From contig CAYPNI010000110.1 in assembly GCA_964411925.1 (NCBI GenBank), forward strand, positions 1-13,661: DNA of 13,661 nt, read 5' to 3'. The first letter of the stretch is position 1. Each line of letters opens with the position of its first letter. The position numbers and the translations under genes are program-made. Below are positions 1 to 10,080 of the stretch, piece by piece. Origin of the DNA: VFKU01 sp964411925. Its GTDB lineage: Bacteria > Hydrogenedentota > Hydrogenedentia > Hydrogenedentales > GCA-2746185. The notes beneath the pieces were generated by a model. The model ran no database searches and was not told where the DNA came from. It saw only the letters and a list, made by a program, of their open reading frames with translations.

Positions 1-716
1 TTGCGCGAGAACGTGATCCATTCGCCGTCGAACGACCAACTCGGTTTGTAATCCCAGATGTCGCGGTCTTTGGTGATGTTCACCGCTTTACCACCGGCCA
101 CCGGAACGGTAAACACATCCGCCTTCCCGCTCGCGTAGTTGTTGTCGAAATACGTGTGAAACACGATTTGCGAGCTGTCGGGCGAGAAGTTTGTGGACCC
201 GACGTAACCGTACCCGCGCGTGACGGTCTTTATCCCGCCCGTCGCGAAGTCGTATACCTGCACCTCGCGGTACCCGTGCGGGCCGCCGGTCCAGCACGCG
301 AACTTTCCATCCTGGGAATACGACGGATAATCCTCGTTAAACGTCTCCGTCGCCAGCGGCGTCTCCTCGAGCGTCTCGAGGTCGATCGTGTAGACGTCCT
401 GGCTGCCATGGCGCATGGTCACGAAAATCAGGTGCGTCCCCTCCGGGTGCCACCGTGCTTCGTTGTCCGTATGCGGATTGGTCGTGATCTGCCGCACTTT
501 GCCCGTCGCCACTTCGACGGTGAACACGTCCATGTTCCCGCTGCGGCGCGAACTGAACGCGATGAACTTGCCGTCGGGCGACACGGCCGAGTCCGCTCCG
601 CCGCCGATCTCCGTATGCACGGCCGTGTATGCGATGCCCCGCTGCGGCAGCGCCGCGTCATCGGCCTCGGCACCCACGCCCGACATCAAGACCACCGCGC
701 ACAAGAAGATTCTCAT
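1..716 (-). CDS. Exported TolB-like (PD40) beta-propeller protein, partial: C-terminus beyond the left edge
   Basis: The frame is open from an ATG at 716 to the window edge, giving the first 238 codons. GGAGGT (728-723) lies 6 nt before the ATG and fixes the start. The first 16 or so residues (MRIFLCAVVLMSGVGA) look like a signal peptide, so the product is probably periplasmic. The remainder is a run of PD40/WD40-like blades with recurring patterns such as SPDGKFIAFSSRRSGNMDVF, YSQDGKFACW, FSPDSSQIVFH and WSFDGEWITFSR, the signature of the TolB C-terminal propeller and of proteins fused to it. PD40 propellers usually serve as binding platforms. No catalytic domain such as a peptidase is visible in this part, though one could follow outside the window. 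The gene is transcribed away from the copper monooxygenase gene at 968. The fold is well supported; the specific role is unknown. Confidence 0.85.
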   Translation of the reverse strand, partial: MRIFLCAVVLMSGVGAEADDAALPQRGIAYTAVHTEIGGGADSAVSPDGKFIAFSSRRSGNMDVFTVEVATGKVRQITTNPHTDNEARWHPEGTHLIFVTMRHGSQDVYTIDLETLEETPLATETFNEDYPSYSQDGKFACWTGGPHGYREVQVYDFATGGIKTVTRGYGYVGSTNFSPDSSQIVFHTYFDNNYASGKADVFTVPVAGGKAVNITKDRDIWDYKPSWSFDGEWITFSR

Positions 717-855
717 TGTTCTACCTCCGTATTGGGATGCGAGGATGACACTCAGCCAAGTAGGATCGGAAAGGGCGGGCGAAATCACGCATTCGGGACG
801 TTCGGGCGGCCATGGCCGGAGACTCGAGACTGGCTCGTCGGAGGAGCCGGGGCCC

Positions 856-884
856 AGTAAATCACAGTTTTTGGAGTTGATCAA
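856..884 (-). promoter_or_regulatory. Candidate sigma70 promoter for the beta-propeller gene
   Basis: On the minus strand TTGATC (884-879) is followed after 17 nt by TTTACT (861-856), and the -10 is extended by a TGn (864-862). Four of six bases match the consensus in each box. It would give a leader of roughly 130 nt before the ATG at 716. This is a motif match only. Confidence 0.4.
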
Positions 885-925
885 GGGAACGAAGTACGGC
901 CCTGCGGGTTAGACGCGTGACATTC

Positions 926-934
926 TGTTATCCT
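926..934 (+). promoter_or_regulatory. Candidate extended -10 promoter for the cytochrome/monooxygenase gene
   Basis: TGTTATCCT is a TGn plus a -10-like hexamer, 33 nt before the ATG at 968, with no clear -35. The same core, CTGTTATnCTC, recurs at 7507-7517 before the GH172-type gene, which raises its credibility slightly. Confidence 0.35.
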
Positions 935-967
935 CGGGCGTTTCTTGGACGGAGGGCCGGTAATCCC

Positions 968-2212
968 ATGATTCGTTTGGCTTGCGCCGTAGCCGTGTTC
1001 GGTGCGCTCACCGCCGCTGCCCACGCCGAAGACGTCACCTTTACCCGCGACGTGCTGCCCATCGTGCAGGAGAACTGCGTTGTGTGCCATCGTCCCGGCG
1101 GACAGAACATTGCCGGCATGGTCGCGCCGTTCTCGCTGATGAACTACGACGAGGCCCGCCCCTGGGCAAAGTCCATCGAGCGCGTGGTTCAGAGCAAGGA
1201 AATGCCGCCGTGGTACGCGTCTGAACACAGCGACGGCGTCTTCAAGAACGAACGCGGGCTCACCGACGAATAGATTGAGACCATCGTCGCGTGGGTGCAG
1301 TCGGGCGCGAAGCGCGGGAACCCCTCCGACGCGCCTGAACCCGTCCACTTCGAAGAGACCGGCGGCTGGGTCATTGGCAGGCCCGATCTCGAAGTGAAAA
1401 TCCCGGAACCCTATCTCGTCAAGGACGATGTCGTCGATCAGTACCAGAATTTTTCCGCGGAGATCCCCGCCGACCTGCTGTCCGAAGACCGGTGGCTCCG
1501 CGCCATCGAGTGGAAACCCGACGCAGACTGCGTCCATCACATCGTCGGCTTCGAAGTCTACAAGGACGAAAACGGGGTGCAGGGCCGCCAGGGCCTGGGA
1601 TCCGTCGCGCCGGGCGAGGAACCGCCCATCTTCCCGGAGGGGTACGGCAAACGCCTGCACAAAGGCGCGCGCGTCGTCTTCCAAATCCACTATCACAAGG
1701 AACCCGGCGCTGGCACGCAGCAAATCGACCAATCCAGCGTCGGTTTCAAATTCTGGGACGACCAGAAGGACCCGCCCGTCCGCCACAACATGATCTGGGA
1801 CGGTATCGTCAATTTCCGGTTCCAGTTGGAACCCAACCAGGCCGACGTCGAGTTCAGCGCGGATCGCACGTTCGAGAAAGACACCACCATCCTCTCGCTG
1901 CACCCGCACATGCACCTGCGCGGCAAGAGCGCCGAATACATCGCCTATTACCCGGACGGCACGCAGGAACTCCTGCTCTCAGTCCCGCGCTGGAATTTCG
2001 ATTGGCAACTGGACTACACGTTCCGCGAGCCCAAGCATGTACCCGCCGGCACGCGCCTCGAATACACCGCCGTGTTCGACAACTCCGCCGCGAACCCGGC
2101 CAATCCCAATCCCAACCAGACCGTCCATTGGGGCGAGGCCACCACGGACGAGATGATGATCGGCTTCCTGCACTACACGGACACGGAGCCCGGATCGGCC
2201 GCGTCGGATTGA
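968..2212 (+). pseudogene. Exported cytochrome c / PHM-like copper monooxygenase fusion, interrupted by in-frame TAG
   Basis: One reading frame runs from the ATG at 968 (GGAGGG at 951-956, 11 nt upstream) to the TGA at 2210-2212, but a TAG occupies codon 102 (1271-1273). Before it come a signal peptide (residues 1-20, ending AHA), a c-type heme site CVVCH (37-41) and the helix with MPPW typical of planctomycete-type cytochromes. After it the frame resumes with IETIVAWVQSGA, the normal end of the same cytochrome helix. A region then follows resembling copper type II, ascorbate-dependent monooxygenases: HH (190-191), HYH (241-243), HPHMH (312-316) and DEMM (Met396/397) are plausible ligands of the two copper sites. 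The family is exported and thought to be oxidative; the substrate is unknown. LTDE-Q/E-I is the usual sequence, so TAG is one base away from CAG or GAG. The break lies inside a domain, so two separate genes are unlikely. The gene is either dead, truncated or affected by a base error. Confidence 0.8.
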
Positions 2213-2271
2213 CCTTCGCCGAATCGCGATCCGCTGGGGCCGCAACCGATTCCGTAGTGTCTCATAATGGT

Positions 2272-2287
2272 ATACGCGCTAGCGTAT
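2272..2287. promoter_or_regulatory. Inverted repeat upstream of the kinase promoter
   Basis: ATACGC-GCTA-GCGTAT is a perfect 6-bp inverted repeat with a 4-nt centre, 14 nt upstream of the -35 box at 2302. Its position suits an activator or repressor site, but no second copy was found in the window. Confidence 0.3.
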
Positions 2288-2301
2288 TACTTTTTTACAA
2301 G

Positions 2302-2331
2302 TTGACGGCCCCGGCGGTCCTTTCCTAGAAT
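2302..2331 (+). promoter_or_regulatory. Strong sigma70-type promoter for the kinase/regulator operon
   Basis: TTGACG (2302-2307) and TAGAAT (2326-2331) are separated by 18 nt and match the consensus at five of six bases each, with a T-run (2291-2296) just upstream. Transcription would begin near 2338, inside a short inverted repeat TCCCC-CACG-GGGGA (2331-2344), leaving a leader of about 115 nt. This is the best promoter match I found in the window. Confidence 0.6.
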
Positions 2332-2452
2332 CCCCCACGGGGGACACAAACAACAGACACGAGCGCGTGGGCGCGCCACGATCCTTGCGCCGGCTTCGCG
2401 TTTCGTGTGTGTAACGCCGCTCCCTTCGGGGCGGCCCGGGGGAATTCGAACG

Positions 2453-5640
<3,188 letters not shown>

Positions 5641-5641
<1 letters not shown>

Positions 5642-6045
5642 TGCGAATTCTGATTGCAGACGACGACCCATTCAGCCGACGCGTGCTGAAAAAAATGCTC
5701 GCGCCCTGGGGCGAAGCCGAATTCGCCGTGGACGGCATGGACGTCCTCGCGCGGTTCAAGGAAGCGCTCGAAAAAGACGATCTCTATCAGCTGGTCTGCC
5801 TCGACATCAATATGCCCAAGCTCGACGGTCAGCGCGCCGTCGAGATGATCCGTGAGATGGAGCCGAAAGAGGCCCCAAAAGCCGTTGTCTTCATGATTTC
5901 GGGCGACAGCACCGCCGACAACGTCATCCACGCGAAGGTCAAGGGCCACTGTGCGGCGTTTCTCGTGAAGCCCATCGATAAAGACCGGCTCGCCGCCGCC
6001 CTTGTCGAGGCCGGCCTGGCCGAGCACGGCGACCGGCCGGGCTGA
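5641..6045 (+). CDS. Single-domain CheY-like response regulator
   Basis: A 134-residue stand-alone receiver starting MRILIADDDPF, with the acidic cluster D7-D9, phospho-acceptor Asp55 in CLDINMPKLDG, the switch residue Ser87 and the conserved Lys110 in FLVKP. No output domain follows. The ATG overlaps the kinase TGA (TGATG), with AAGGA 6 nt before it, so translation is probably coupled. An in-frame GTG one codon earlier (5638) is possible but less likely. Its placement suggests it is the terminal phospho-acceptor of the upstream MHYT kinase, reached through that kinase's Hpt domain, and that it acts by protein-protein contact rather than by binding DNA. It ends 24 nt before the end of the convergent lipoprotein gene; I see no clear terminator between them. 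Confidence 0.93.
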
Positions 6046-6069
6046 GCTCGCGAGTTCGTCTCAACGCGC

Positions 6070-7467
6070 TCAGAACGCCGCTTGAATCTCTCCGATACTT
6101 ACGCCGAGCACCGACCGCGCAATCCGGTCCAGCGCGGCCTCTTCGCCCTGGAAATGAAACGTCCGGTGAATATGCGTGATGGACGCTCCCGGCGCGAGCG
6201 CCGCCGCCGGCGACGACGTCTCCAGTTCGTAGAACGGACCCATCGGCTTCGCGCCGGGTTCGGGCGGGCCGTCGTTGTAGCTGTTCACCGCGTCCCCGCC
6301 AAAGGGCGCGTCCTGCAGTTCCCACATCGAATTCACGTAATCCGTAGCGCCTTCGGGCTGGCTGAATTGCACGATCGTCAGCACACCCGCGCCGGCGTCG
6401 TAGCTCCCGCTCACCGGCCGCGCGCGCCGCGGCGACACGCCGATCTTGCTCCGGTATTGGCCATCGCCCCGGAAAAACAACACGGCGTCGTCGACACGCA
6501 GCCGGTCCTCCGGCACTTTTCCAAAGTACGTGTCGTTCACCTTCGGCCCGAATTCAGCCTCGTCGCCCGCGACAATCGGGATGACGATCGTCGTCTCCGG
6601 CGAGGGATTGAACATGCCGAGGATCCAGATCGACAGCAGCCCCGTTTGCTTCTGCCACGGCGAATCACCGGTATTCGTCAGAGTGTTTACCGTTTCGTAG
6701 CCCACCATCGATACGCCCGCAAGATCGTACGAACTCAACAATTTCGCCGCGCCGGTCTGGCTGATGAGGTTCACTGCGCGCTCGATCCGAAACGTGAACG
6801 TCGTGCCCGAGTAATTCGTAAGACTCGATTCCTTCGCGAACACCGCCGACTCTTCCGTTTGCTTCACCACTTCGAACGGATCGGTGTCGATCAGCGCGGG
6901 CGTCTGCCAGTGCTCGAAGTCGAACGGGTCGCCCTCCTTGAAAAACAGCGCGAACTGGCCGCCCTCGGGGCCCAGCCAGAACCGGTCCTCGCCGCCGTAG
7001 GGGTTCATATGATCGAGTGTTTTGCCGGAAGCGATCAGCTCGCGGTTGATCCAGCCAAAGCTCGGCCCGCCGGGGCCGGAGGTCGTGCTCGTCATCACGC
7101 GCCCCTGATACGCCGGCACCACGGCCACCTGCGCCTGTCCGTCCGCGCCCGAAAGCACGATGGCATCCGTGTGTTGCTTCAAGAACGCGAGGTCGTCGCC
7201 GAAGCTCCCCGCCGGGAGTTCCACGCCGCCGGCTGCGCCTCCGCCGCCGNNNNNNNNNNNNNNNNNNNNNNNNNNNNNNNNNNNNNNNNNNNNNNNNNNN
7301 NNNNNNNNNNNNNNNNNNNNNNNNNNNNNNNNNNNNNNNNNNNNNNNNNCGCCGCCGGCTGCGCCTCCGCCGCCGTCCGCGGTGTCTCTCGGGCCGCATC
7401 CCGCCAGGACTACCCCCAACATGCACGCTCCTCCCAGCCACACGCCCCGCCCAAGTATCGCCCGCAC
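6070..7467 (-). CDS. DUF6786-type lipoprotein, interrupted by an assembly gap
   Basis: The frame runs from a GTG at 7467 (GGGAGGG 8 nt upstream) to a TGA at 6072-6070. The N-terminus is a lipoprotein signal with lipobox LAGC (Cys24), so the product is anchored to a membrane facing the periplasm or outside. A short Gly/Ala-rich linker contains the N gap, after which the mature domain begins at about VELPAGSFGDDLAFL. Motifs such as GGEDRFWLGPEGGQFALFF, FGKVPEDRL, RSKIGVSPRRA, DYVNSMWELQ and FYELETSSPA match what I recall of the DUF6786 family, which has an aldose-epimerase-like beta-sandwich look. The enzymatic role is unestablished. The GH172-type gene diverges 93 bp away, and both products may act on carbohydrate outside the cytoplasm. 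True length is uncertain because of the gap, but the frame is the same on both sides of it. Confidence 0.85.
   Translation of the reverse strand: MRAILGRGVWLGGACMLGVVLAGCGPRDTADGGGGAAGGXXXXXXXXXXXXXXXXXXXXXXXXXXXXXXXXXXGGGGAAGGVELPAGSFGDDLAFLKQHTDAIVLSGADGQAQVAVVPAYQGRVMTSTTSGPGGPSFGWINRELIASGKTLDHMNPYGGEDRFWLGPEGGQFALFFKEGDPFDFEHWQTPALIDTDPFEVVKQTEESAVFAKESSLTNYSGTTFTFRIERAVNLISQTGAAKLLSSYDLAGVSMVGYETVNTLTNTGDSPWQKQTGLLSIWILGMFNPSPETTIVIPIVAGDEAEFGPKVNDTYFGKVPEDRLRVDDAVLFFRGDGQYRSKIGVSPRRARPVSGSYDAGAGVLTIVQFSQPEGATDYVNSMWELQDAPFGGDAVNSYNDGPPEPGAKPMGPFYELETSSPAAALAPGASITHIHRTFHFQGEEAALDRIARSVLGVSIGEIQAAF
7224..7375. other. 100-N scaffold gap flanked by identical 26-bp sequences
   Basis: Exactly 100 Ns occupy 7250-7349, a conventional gap of unknown size. 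The 26 bases before it (7224-7249) are identical to the 26 after it (7350-7375). Removing the gap and one copy deletes 126 bp, a whole number of codons, and leaves a short GGGGAAGG linker between lipobox and domain. The two contig ends therefore most likely overlap and the gap contains little or nothing. A longer tandem GC-rich linker is the alternative. Confidence 0.85.
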
Positions 7468-7507
7468 GATTCACGCCCTCCCGCGCCCTGGCGCTCGACA
7501 ATTGCCC

Positions 7508-7516
7508 TGTTATACT
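7508..7516 (+). promoter_or_regulatory. Extended -10 promoter for the GH172-type gene, overlapping an opposing -10
   Basis: TGTTATACT is a TGn followed by TATACT, 45 nt before the ATG at 7561, with no convincing -35. On the other strand the same bases contain TATAAC (7514-7509), with TTGAGC 19 nt further back (7539-7534), which could serve the divergent lipoprotein gene. The two promoters would then share base pairs and exclude each other. Confidence 0.4.
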
Positions 7517-7560
7517 CCAAAATTCCGGATCGCGCTCAAGCCGCTTCGAAAGGATGAACC

Positions 7561-8655
7561 ATGCGCGCCTTCGTCATTATGCTCTTGCTTGTGATCCCGC
7601 CTGCTCTCGCCTCCGCCCAGTCCGATCCGCCGCTCTATCTCGTCGATTCGCCCCTCGAAACGCGCTCCATCTCGTTTGAAAACCCCACCGGCGCGCGCGG
7701 CGCCGGCGGCCAGGCCGCCAACCCGCTGGGCGTGGGACGCAAGGGCGCGCCGGCTCGAATGCTCGATCCCGGCGAAGAAGTCCAGCTCTGCGACATCGAA
7801 GGGGCCGGCACCATACGCCACATCTGGCTGACCACGATCAACGCCCCGCTCTTCACGCGCGGCGCCGTCATCCGCGCGTGGTGGGACGGGCAGGAGCACC
7901 CCAGCATCGAGTGTCCGCTCGGCGATTTCTTCGGGTTCGCGCACGGCAAGGTCGTGGCGTACCAGTCCGCGGTCCACTCCGTCGGCCGCAACAACGCGCT
8001 CAACCTCTGGCTGCCCATGCCCTTCACGAAACGCGCGCGCATCACGATCACGAACGACAACCCCGCACGCATGCCGCTGTGGTACCAGGTCGATTACACG
8101 TTGGGCGACCGGCACCCCGAAAACGTCGGACGGCTGCACACGCTCTTCCGCCGCGAAAATCCGACGACGGAAAAAGCCGACTTCGAACTACTCCCGAAGC
8201 GTTCCGGCGCCGGCCGCTTCGTCGGATCCGTAATTGGCGTCCGCTTCGAAGATCAGCGGTGGTGGGGCGAGGGCGAAGTGAAGATGTTCCTCGACGGCGA
8301 CGGCGAATTCGCCACCATCGTCGGCACCGGTTCGGAGGACTACGTCGGTCTCTCCTTCGGCATGCAGGACACACCGTTCCTCTATCACGGCTGCTCGCTG
8401 AACGATCGCGGGTTTGTCTCCATGTACCGCTGGCACCTGCCCGATCCGGTTTACTGGAAGCATGACATCCGCGTCACCATTCAGCAGATCGGCCATCTCG
8501 GCACCAGCATGAACATGGACGAGTACATGAAGCAGCTCTACGAACGCCAGGACGATTGGTCTGCCTCGACGTTCTGGTACGAACCGGTCCCCAGCGCGCC
8601 CCTGCCGCCCATGCCCGGCCGCGAGGCGCGAATGAAGGATCTATGGAAGCCGTAG
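7561..8655 (+). CDS. Exported DUF2961 protein, glycoside hydrolase family 172 type
   Basis: A 364-residue protein with an N-terminal signal peptide (about 1-20, ending ASA), starting at an ATG with AAAGGA 6 nt upstream. The body shows DUF2961 hallmarks: an early SRSISFENPTG-like segment (here TRSISFENPTGARG), GAGTIRHIWLT, WWDGQEHPSIECPLGDFFG, the WWGEGEVKMFLDGD stretch and GTGSEDYVG. DUF2961 is now glycoside hydrolase family 172, whose characterised members act on fructofuranose or arabinofuranose linkages. Glu239 (or Glu237) and Glu259 in the last two motifs are the likely catalytic pair, inferred from motif position. The protein is of usual length for single-domain members and lacks extra binding domains. 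It ends in tandem TAG TAG, showing that TAG is used as a stop in this genome. The substrate cannot be told from sequence. Confidence 0.92.
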   Translation: MRAFVIMLLLVIPPALASAQSDPPLYLVDSPLETRSISFENPTGARGAGGQAANPLGVGRKGAPARMLDPGEEVQLCDIEGAGTIRHIWLTTINAPLFTRGAVIRAWWDGQEHPSIECPLGDFFGFAHGKVVAYQSAVHSVGRNNALNLWLPMPFTKRARITITNDNPARMPLWYQVDYTLGDRHPENVGRLHTLFRRENPTTEKADFELLPKRSGAGRFVGSVIGVRFEDQRWWGEGEVKMFLDGDGEFATIVGTGSEDYVGLSFGMQDTPFLYHGCSLNDRGFVSMYRWHLPDPVYWKHDIRVTIQQIGHLGTSMNMDEYMKQLYERQDDWSASTFWYEPVPSAPLPPMPGREARMKDLWKP

Positions 8656-8755
8656 TAGCTGCCGGCGGTCCAAGAAGCAGATACGGGCGCCGTCTCGTGT
8701 AAGATTTCGAGTCCGCCCGGGGTTGATCATCCCGGTGGCCCTCAAGGAGATGGAA

Positions 8756-9658
8756 ATGACACGCATTCTGTTCAACATTGCCGCCGTTCTGGCGCTGTTC
8801 GTTGTCGCTTCGGCTGCGTTCGCAGAAACCCCACCCGCCCGCGCGGAGCACGTATTCATCATCAGCCTCGACGGCGGCAAGCCCGCCGTCATGCACGTGA
8901 GCGAAATGCCATTCACGATGGACCGCGCGGCCAACGGCGCGGTCACGTGGAACGCGCAGACCGTGTTCCCCAGCATCACGCTCGTCTCGCACACCTCAAT
9001 GCTCACCGGCGTCGGTCCCGCGAAACATCTCGTCAACTGGAACGACTGGATACCGGCCCGGGGATTGCTCACCATCCCCACCGTCTTCACGCTCGCCAAG
9101 CAGGCCCGCAAGTCCACCGCGCTATTCGCCGCCAAGGAAAAATTCAATCACCTCAACAACCCGGGTGCGCTCGACGGGTTCGCCGTCATCGAAGCAAAGG
9201 CCCCCGTCGTCGCGGAGGTCGCCGCGGCTTATATCAAGGACGCAAAACCCAACCTCTGCTTCATCCACTTCGCCGATTCCGACAATATGGGCCATCGCTA
9301 CGGTTGGGGGTCGCCGGAACAGATTCAGTCCTTCGCGGACGAGGACGCGGGGCTGAAAATCCTCAATGACGCAATCGAGGCCGCCGGCATCGCCGACTCC
9401 AGCGTCATCATTGTCAGTGCCGATCACGGCGGTCACGACAGGACGCACGGCAGCGATTCGCCCGAGGACATGACCATCCCCTGGATCGCCTGGGGAAGCG
9501 CGGTAAAAAGCGGCACCACCATCGACGCCCCCGTCACGACCTACGACACTGCCGCGACCGCGCTCTGGCTGCTCGGCATCGAAATCCCCGCCGACTGGGA
9601 CGGCGCACCGGTCACGTCCGCATTCCAGGAAGTAGCCGCCGCAACTGAGTCAGAGTAA
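8756..9658 (+). CDS. Exported alkaline-phosphatase-superfamily phosphodiesterase/nucleotide pyrophosphatase-like protein
   Basis: A 300-residue protein. The ATG at 8756 is preferred over the in-frame ATT/ATG-like region upstream because AAGGAG lies 6 nt before it and a signal peptide (MTRILFN to AFA, about 1-23) begins there. The metal-binding pattern is that of type I phosphodiesterases (NPP-like): Asp39 in ISLDGGK, the nucleophile Thr75 in VFPSITLVSHTSMLTG, Asp176 and His180 in DSDNMGHRYG, Asp223-His224 in SADHGGH, and His231 in THG. All expected two-metal ligands are visible, so the enzyme should be active outside the cytoplasm on phosphate diesters or monoesters; the exact substrate is unknown. 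It lies 100 nt after the GH172-type gene on the same strand and may be co-transcribed, although that gap is long enough for its own promoter. It ends with TAA. Confidence 0.9.
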   Translation: MTRILFNIAAVLALFVVASAAFAETPPARAEHVFIISLDGGKPAVMHVSEMPFTMDRAANGAVTWNAQTVFPSITLVSHTSMLTGVGPAKHLVNWNDWIPARGLLTIPTVFTLAKQARKSTALFAAKEKFNHLNNPGALDGFAVIEAKAPVVAEVAAAYIKDAKPNLCFIHFADSDNMGHRYGWGSPEQIQSFADEDAGLKILNDAIEAAGIADSSVIIVSADHGGHDRTHGSDSPEDMTIPWIAWGSAVKSGTTIDAPVTTYDTAATALWLLGIEIPADWDGAPVTSAFQEVAAATESE

Positions 9659-9690
9659 AAATCCGAGATCGATCACCCGTCAACCCACCC

Positions 9691-9731
9691 CCGTCATTGC
9701 GAGGAGCGGGGTATGCGACGAAGCAATCTCC
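9691..9731 (+). repeat. REP-like repeat, copy 1
   Basis: It starts CCGTCATTGCGAGGAGC and ends GCGACGAAGCAATCTCC. The ATTGC and GCAAT near its ends are inverted. This matches a class of short palindromic repeats (CGTCATTGCGAG...GAAGCAATC) that I recall from intergenic regions of several bacterial phyla. The centre differs from copy 2. Confidence 0.7.
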
Positions 9732-9772
9732 TCCTCCAGTCGACATCCGCCCGCAAACGCGCTCTGGCCGCC

Positions 9773-9812
9773 CCGTCATTGCGAGGAGCGCGCTCCGCGA
9801 CGAAGCATTCCC
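9773..9812 (+). repeat. REP-like repeat, copy 2
   Basis: A direct copy of the element at 9691, starting 82 bp later with the same first 17 bases and ending GCGACGAAGCATTCCC, where GCATT replaces the GCAAT of copy 1. Its centre contains a perfect 12-bp palindrome GGAGCGCGCTCC, which copy 1 lacks. Confidence 0.7.
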
Positions 9813-9898
9813 TTCAATCGAGGACCTTCGCCGCCGAGCTCGCGCACCCAGCCCGCCGAACTGCGCCGATCGCTCACTCGGATCACACCAGCGACGAT

Positions 9899-9915
9899 TC
9901 AAGCCGGAGGCTTGA
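9899..9915 (+). repeat. Hairpin with GGA loop (H1)
   Basis: TCAAGCC-GGA-GGCTTGA, a perfect 7-bp stem with a 3-nt loop, followed by CAGA. It has the same design as the hairpin at 9974-9990, so the two appear to be related repeat units rather than terminators; no T-run follows. Confidence 0.65.
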
Positions 9916-9925
9916 CAGATATTAG

Positions 9926-9954
9926 CCGGGGGTTGAGCGAAGCGATACCCCCGG
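9926..9954 (+). repeat. Hairpin with GC-rich 8-bp stem (H2)
   Basis: CCGGGGGT (9926-9933) pairs with ACCCCCGG (9947-9954) around a 13-nt loop TGAGCGAAGCGAT. The sequence resembles an interspersed repeat I recall from planctomycete-like genomes (AGCCGGGGGT...ACCCCCGGA). Confidence 0.6.
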
Positions 9955-9973
9955 ACTGGTTCGGACTCACGCC

Positions 9974-9990
9974 TGACCCCGGAGGGGTCA
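9974..9990 (+). repeat. Hairpin with GGA loop (H3)
   Basis: TGACCCC-GGA-GGGGTCA, a perfect 7-bp stem with a 3-nt GGA loop, followed by CAGA and then six As (9994-9999). It shares loop and 3' flank with H1 although the stems differ. Confidence 0.65.
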
Positions 9991-9998
9991 CAGAAAAA

Positions 9999-10050
9999 AC
10001 GTCCGCGGGACTGGCACCTTATTCGGGGCGATCCCCCCAGCCGGCGACGT
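9999..10050 (+). repeat. Long imperfect hairpin enclosing two small hairpins (H4/H5)
   Basis: ACGTC (9999-10003) can pair with GACGT (10046-10050) and CTGG (10011-10014) with CCAG (10037-10040), enclosing GGGG-CGAT-CCCC (10025-10036). An alternative local fold is GTCC-GCG-GGAC (10001-10011). The nested symmetry suggests a structured repeat unit or the end of a small mobile element. Confidence 0.45.
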
Positions 10051-10080
10051 CCGCATATCTCCCGAACGCGCCATTTGAGT

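Noticed and set aside
1271..1273. TAG as a pyrrolysine codon
   Set aside because: The position is a surface helix residue normally Gln or Glu, not an active-site residue, and TAG ends two other genes in the window. Nonsense mutation or base error is simpler.
881..1915. Long open frame antisense to the copper monooxygenase gene (344 codons)
   Set aside because: It is a mirror of a GC-rich coding strand. The sense frame has a signal peptide, CxxCH and copper ligands; the antisense product has no recognisable domain or ribosome site.
2405..2452. GTG at 2405 as the kinase start
   Set aside because: The extra 16 residues are Pro/Gly/Arg-rich, overlap a leader hairpin and have no ribosome site; the ATG at 2453 does.
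6046..6069. Terminator between the convergent regulator and lipoprotein genes
   Set aside because: Only a short CTCGCGAG palindrome is present, with no stable stem and no T-run.
6082..7557. Long plus-strand frame opposite the lipoprotein (491 codons)
   Set aside because: Arg/His-rich shadow product that runs through the N gap; the minus strand has the lipobox, ribosome site and family motifs.
9691..9812. CRISPR array
   Set aside because: Only two copies, internally palindromic and variable at the centre, with no regular spacer series and no cas genes.
9697..9925. Two short overlapping frames (about 70 codons) in the repeat region
   Set aside because: They consist of the REP-like repeats and flanks, have no ribosome site and differ in frame between repeat copies.
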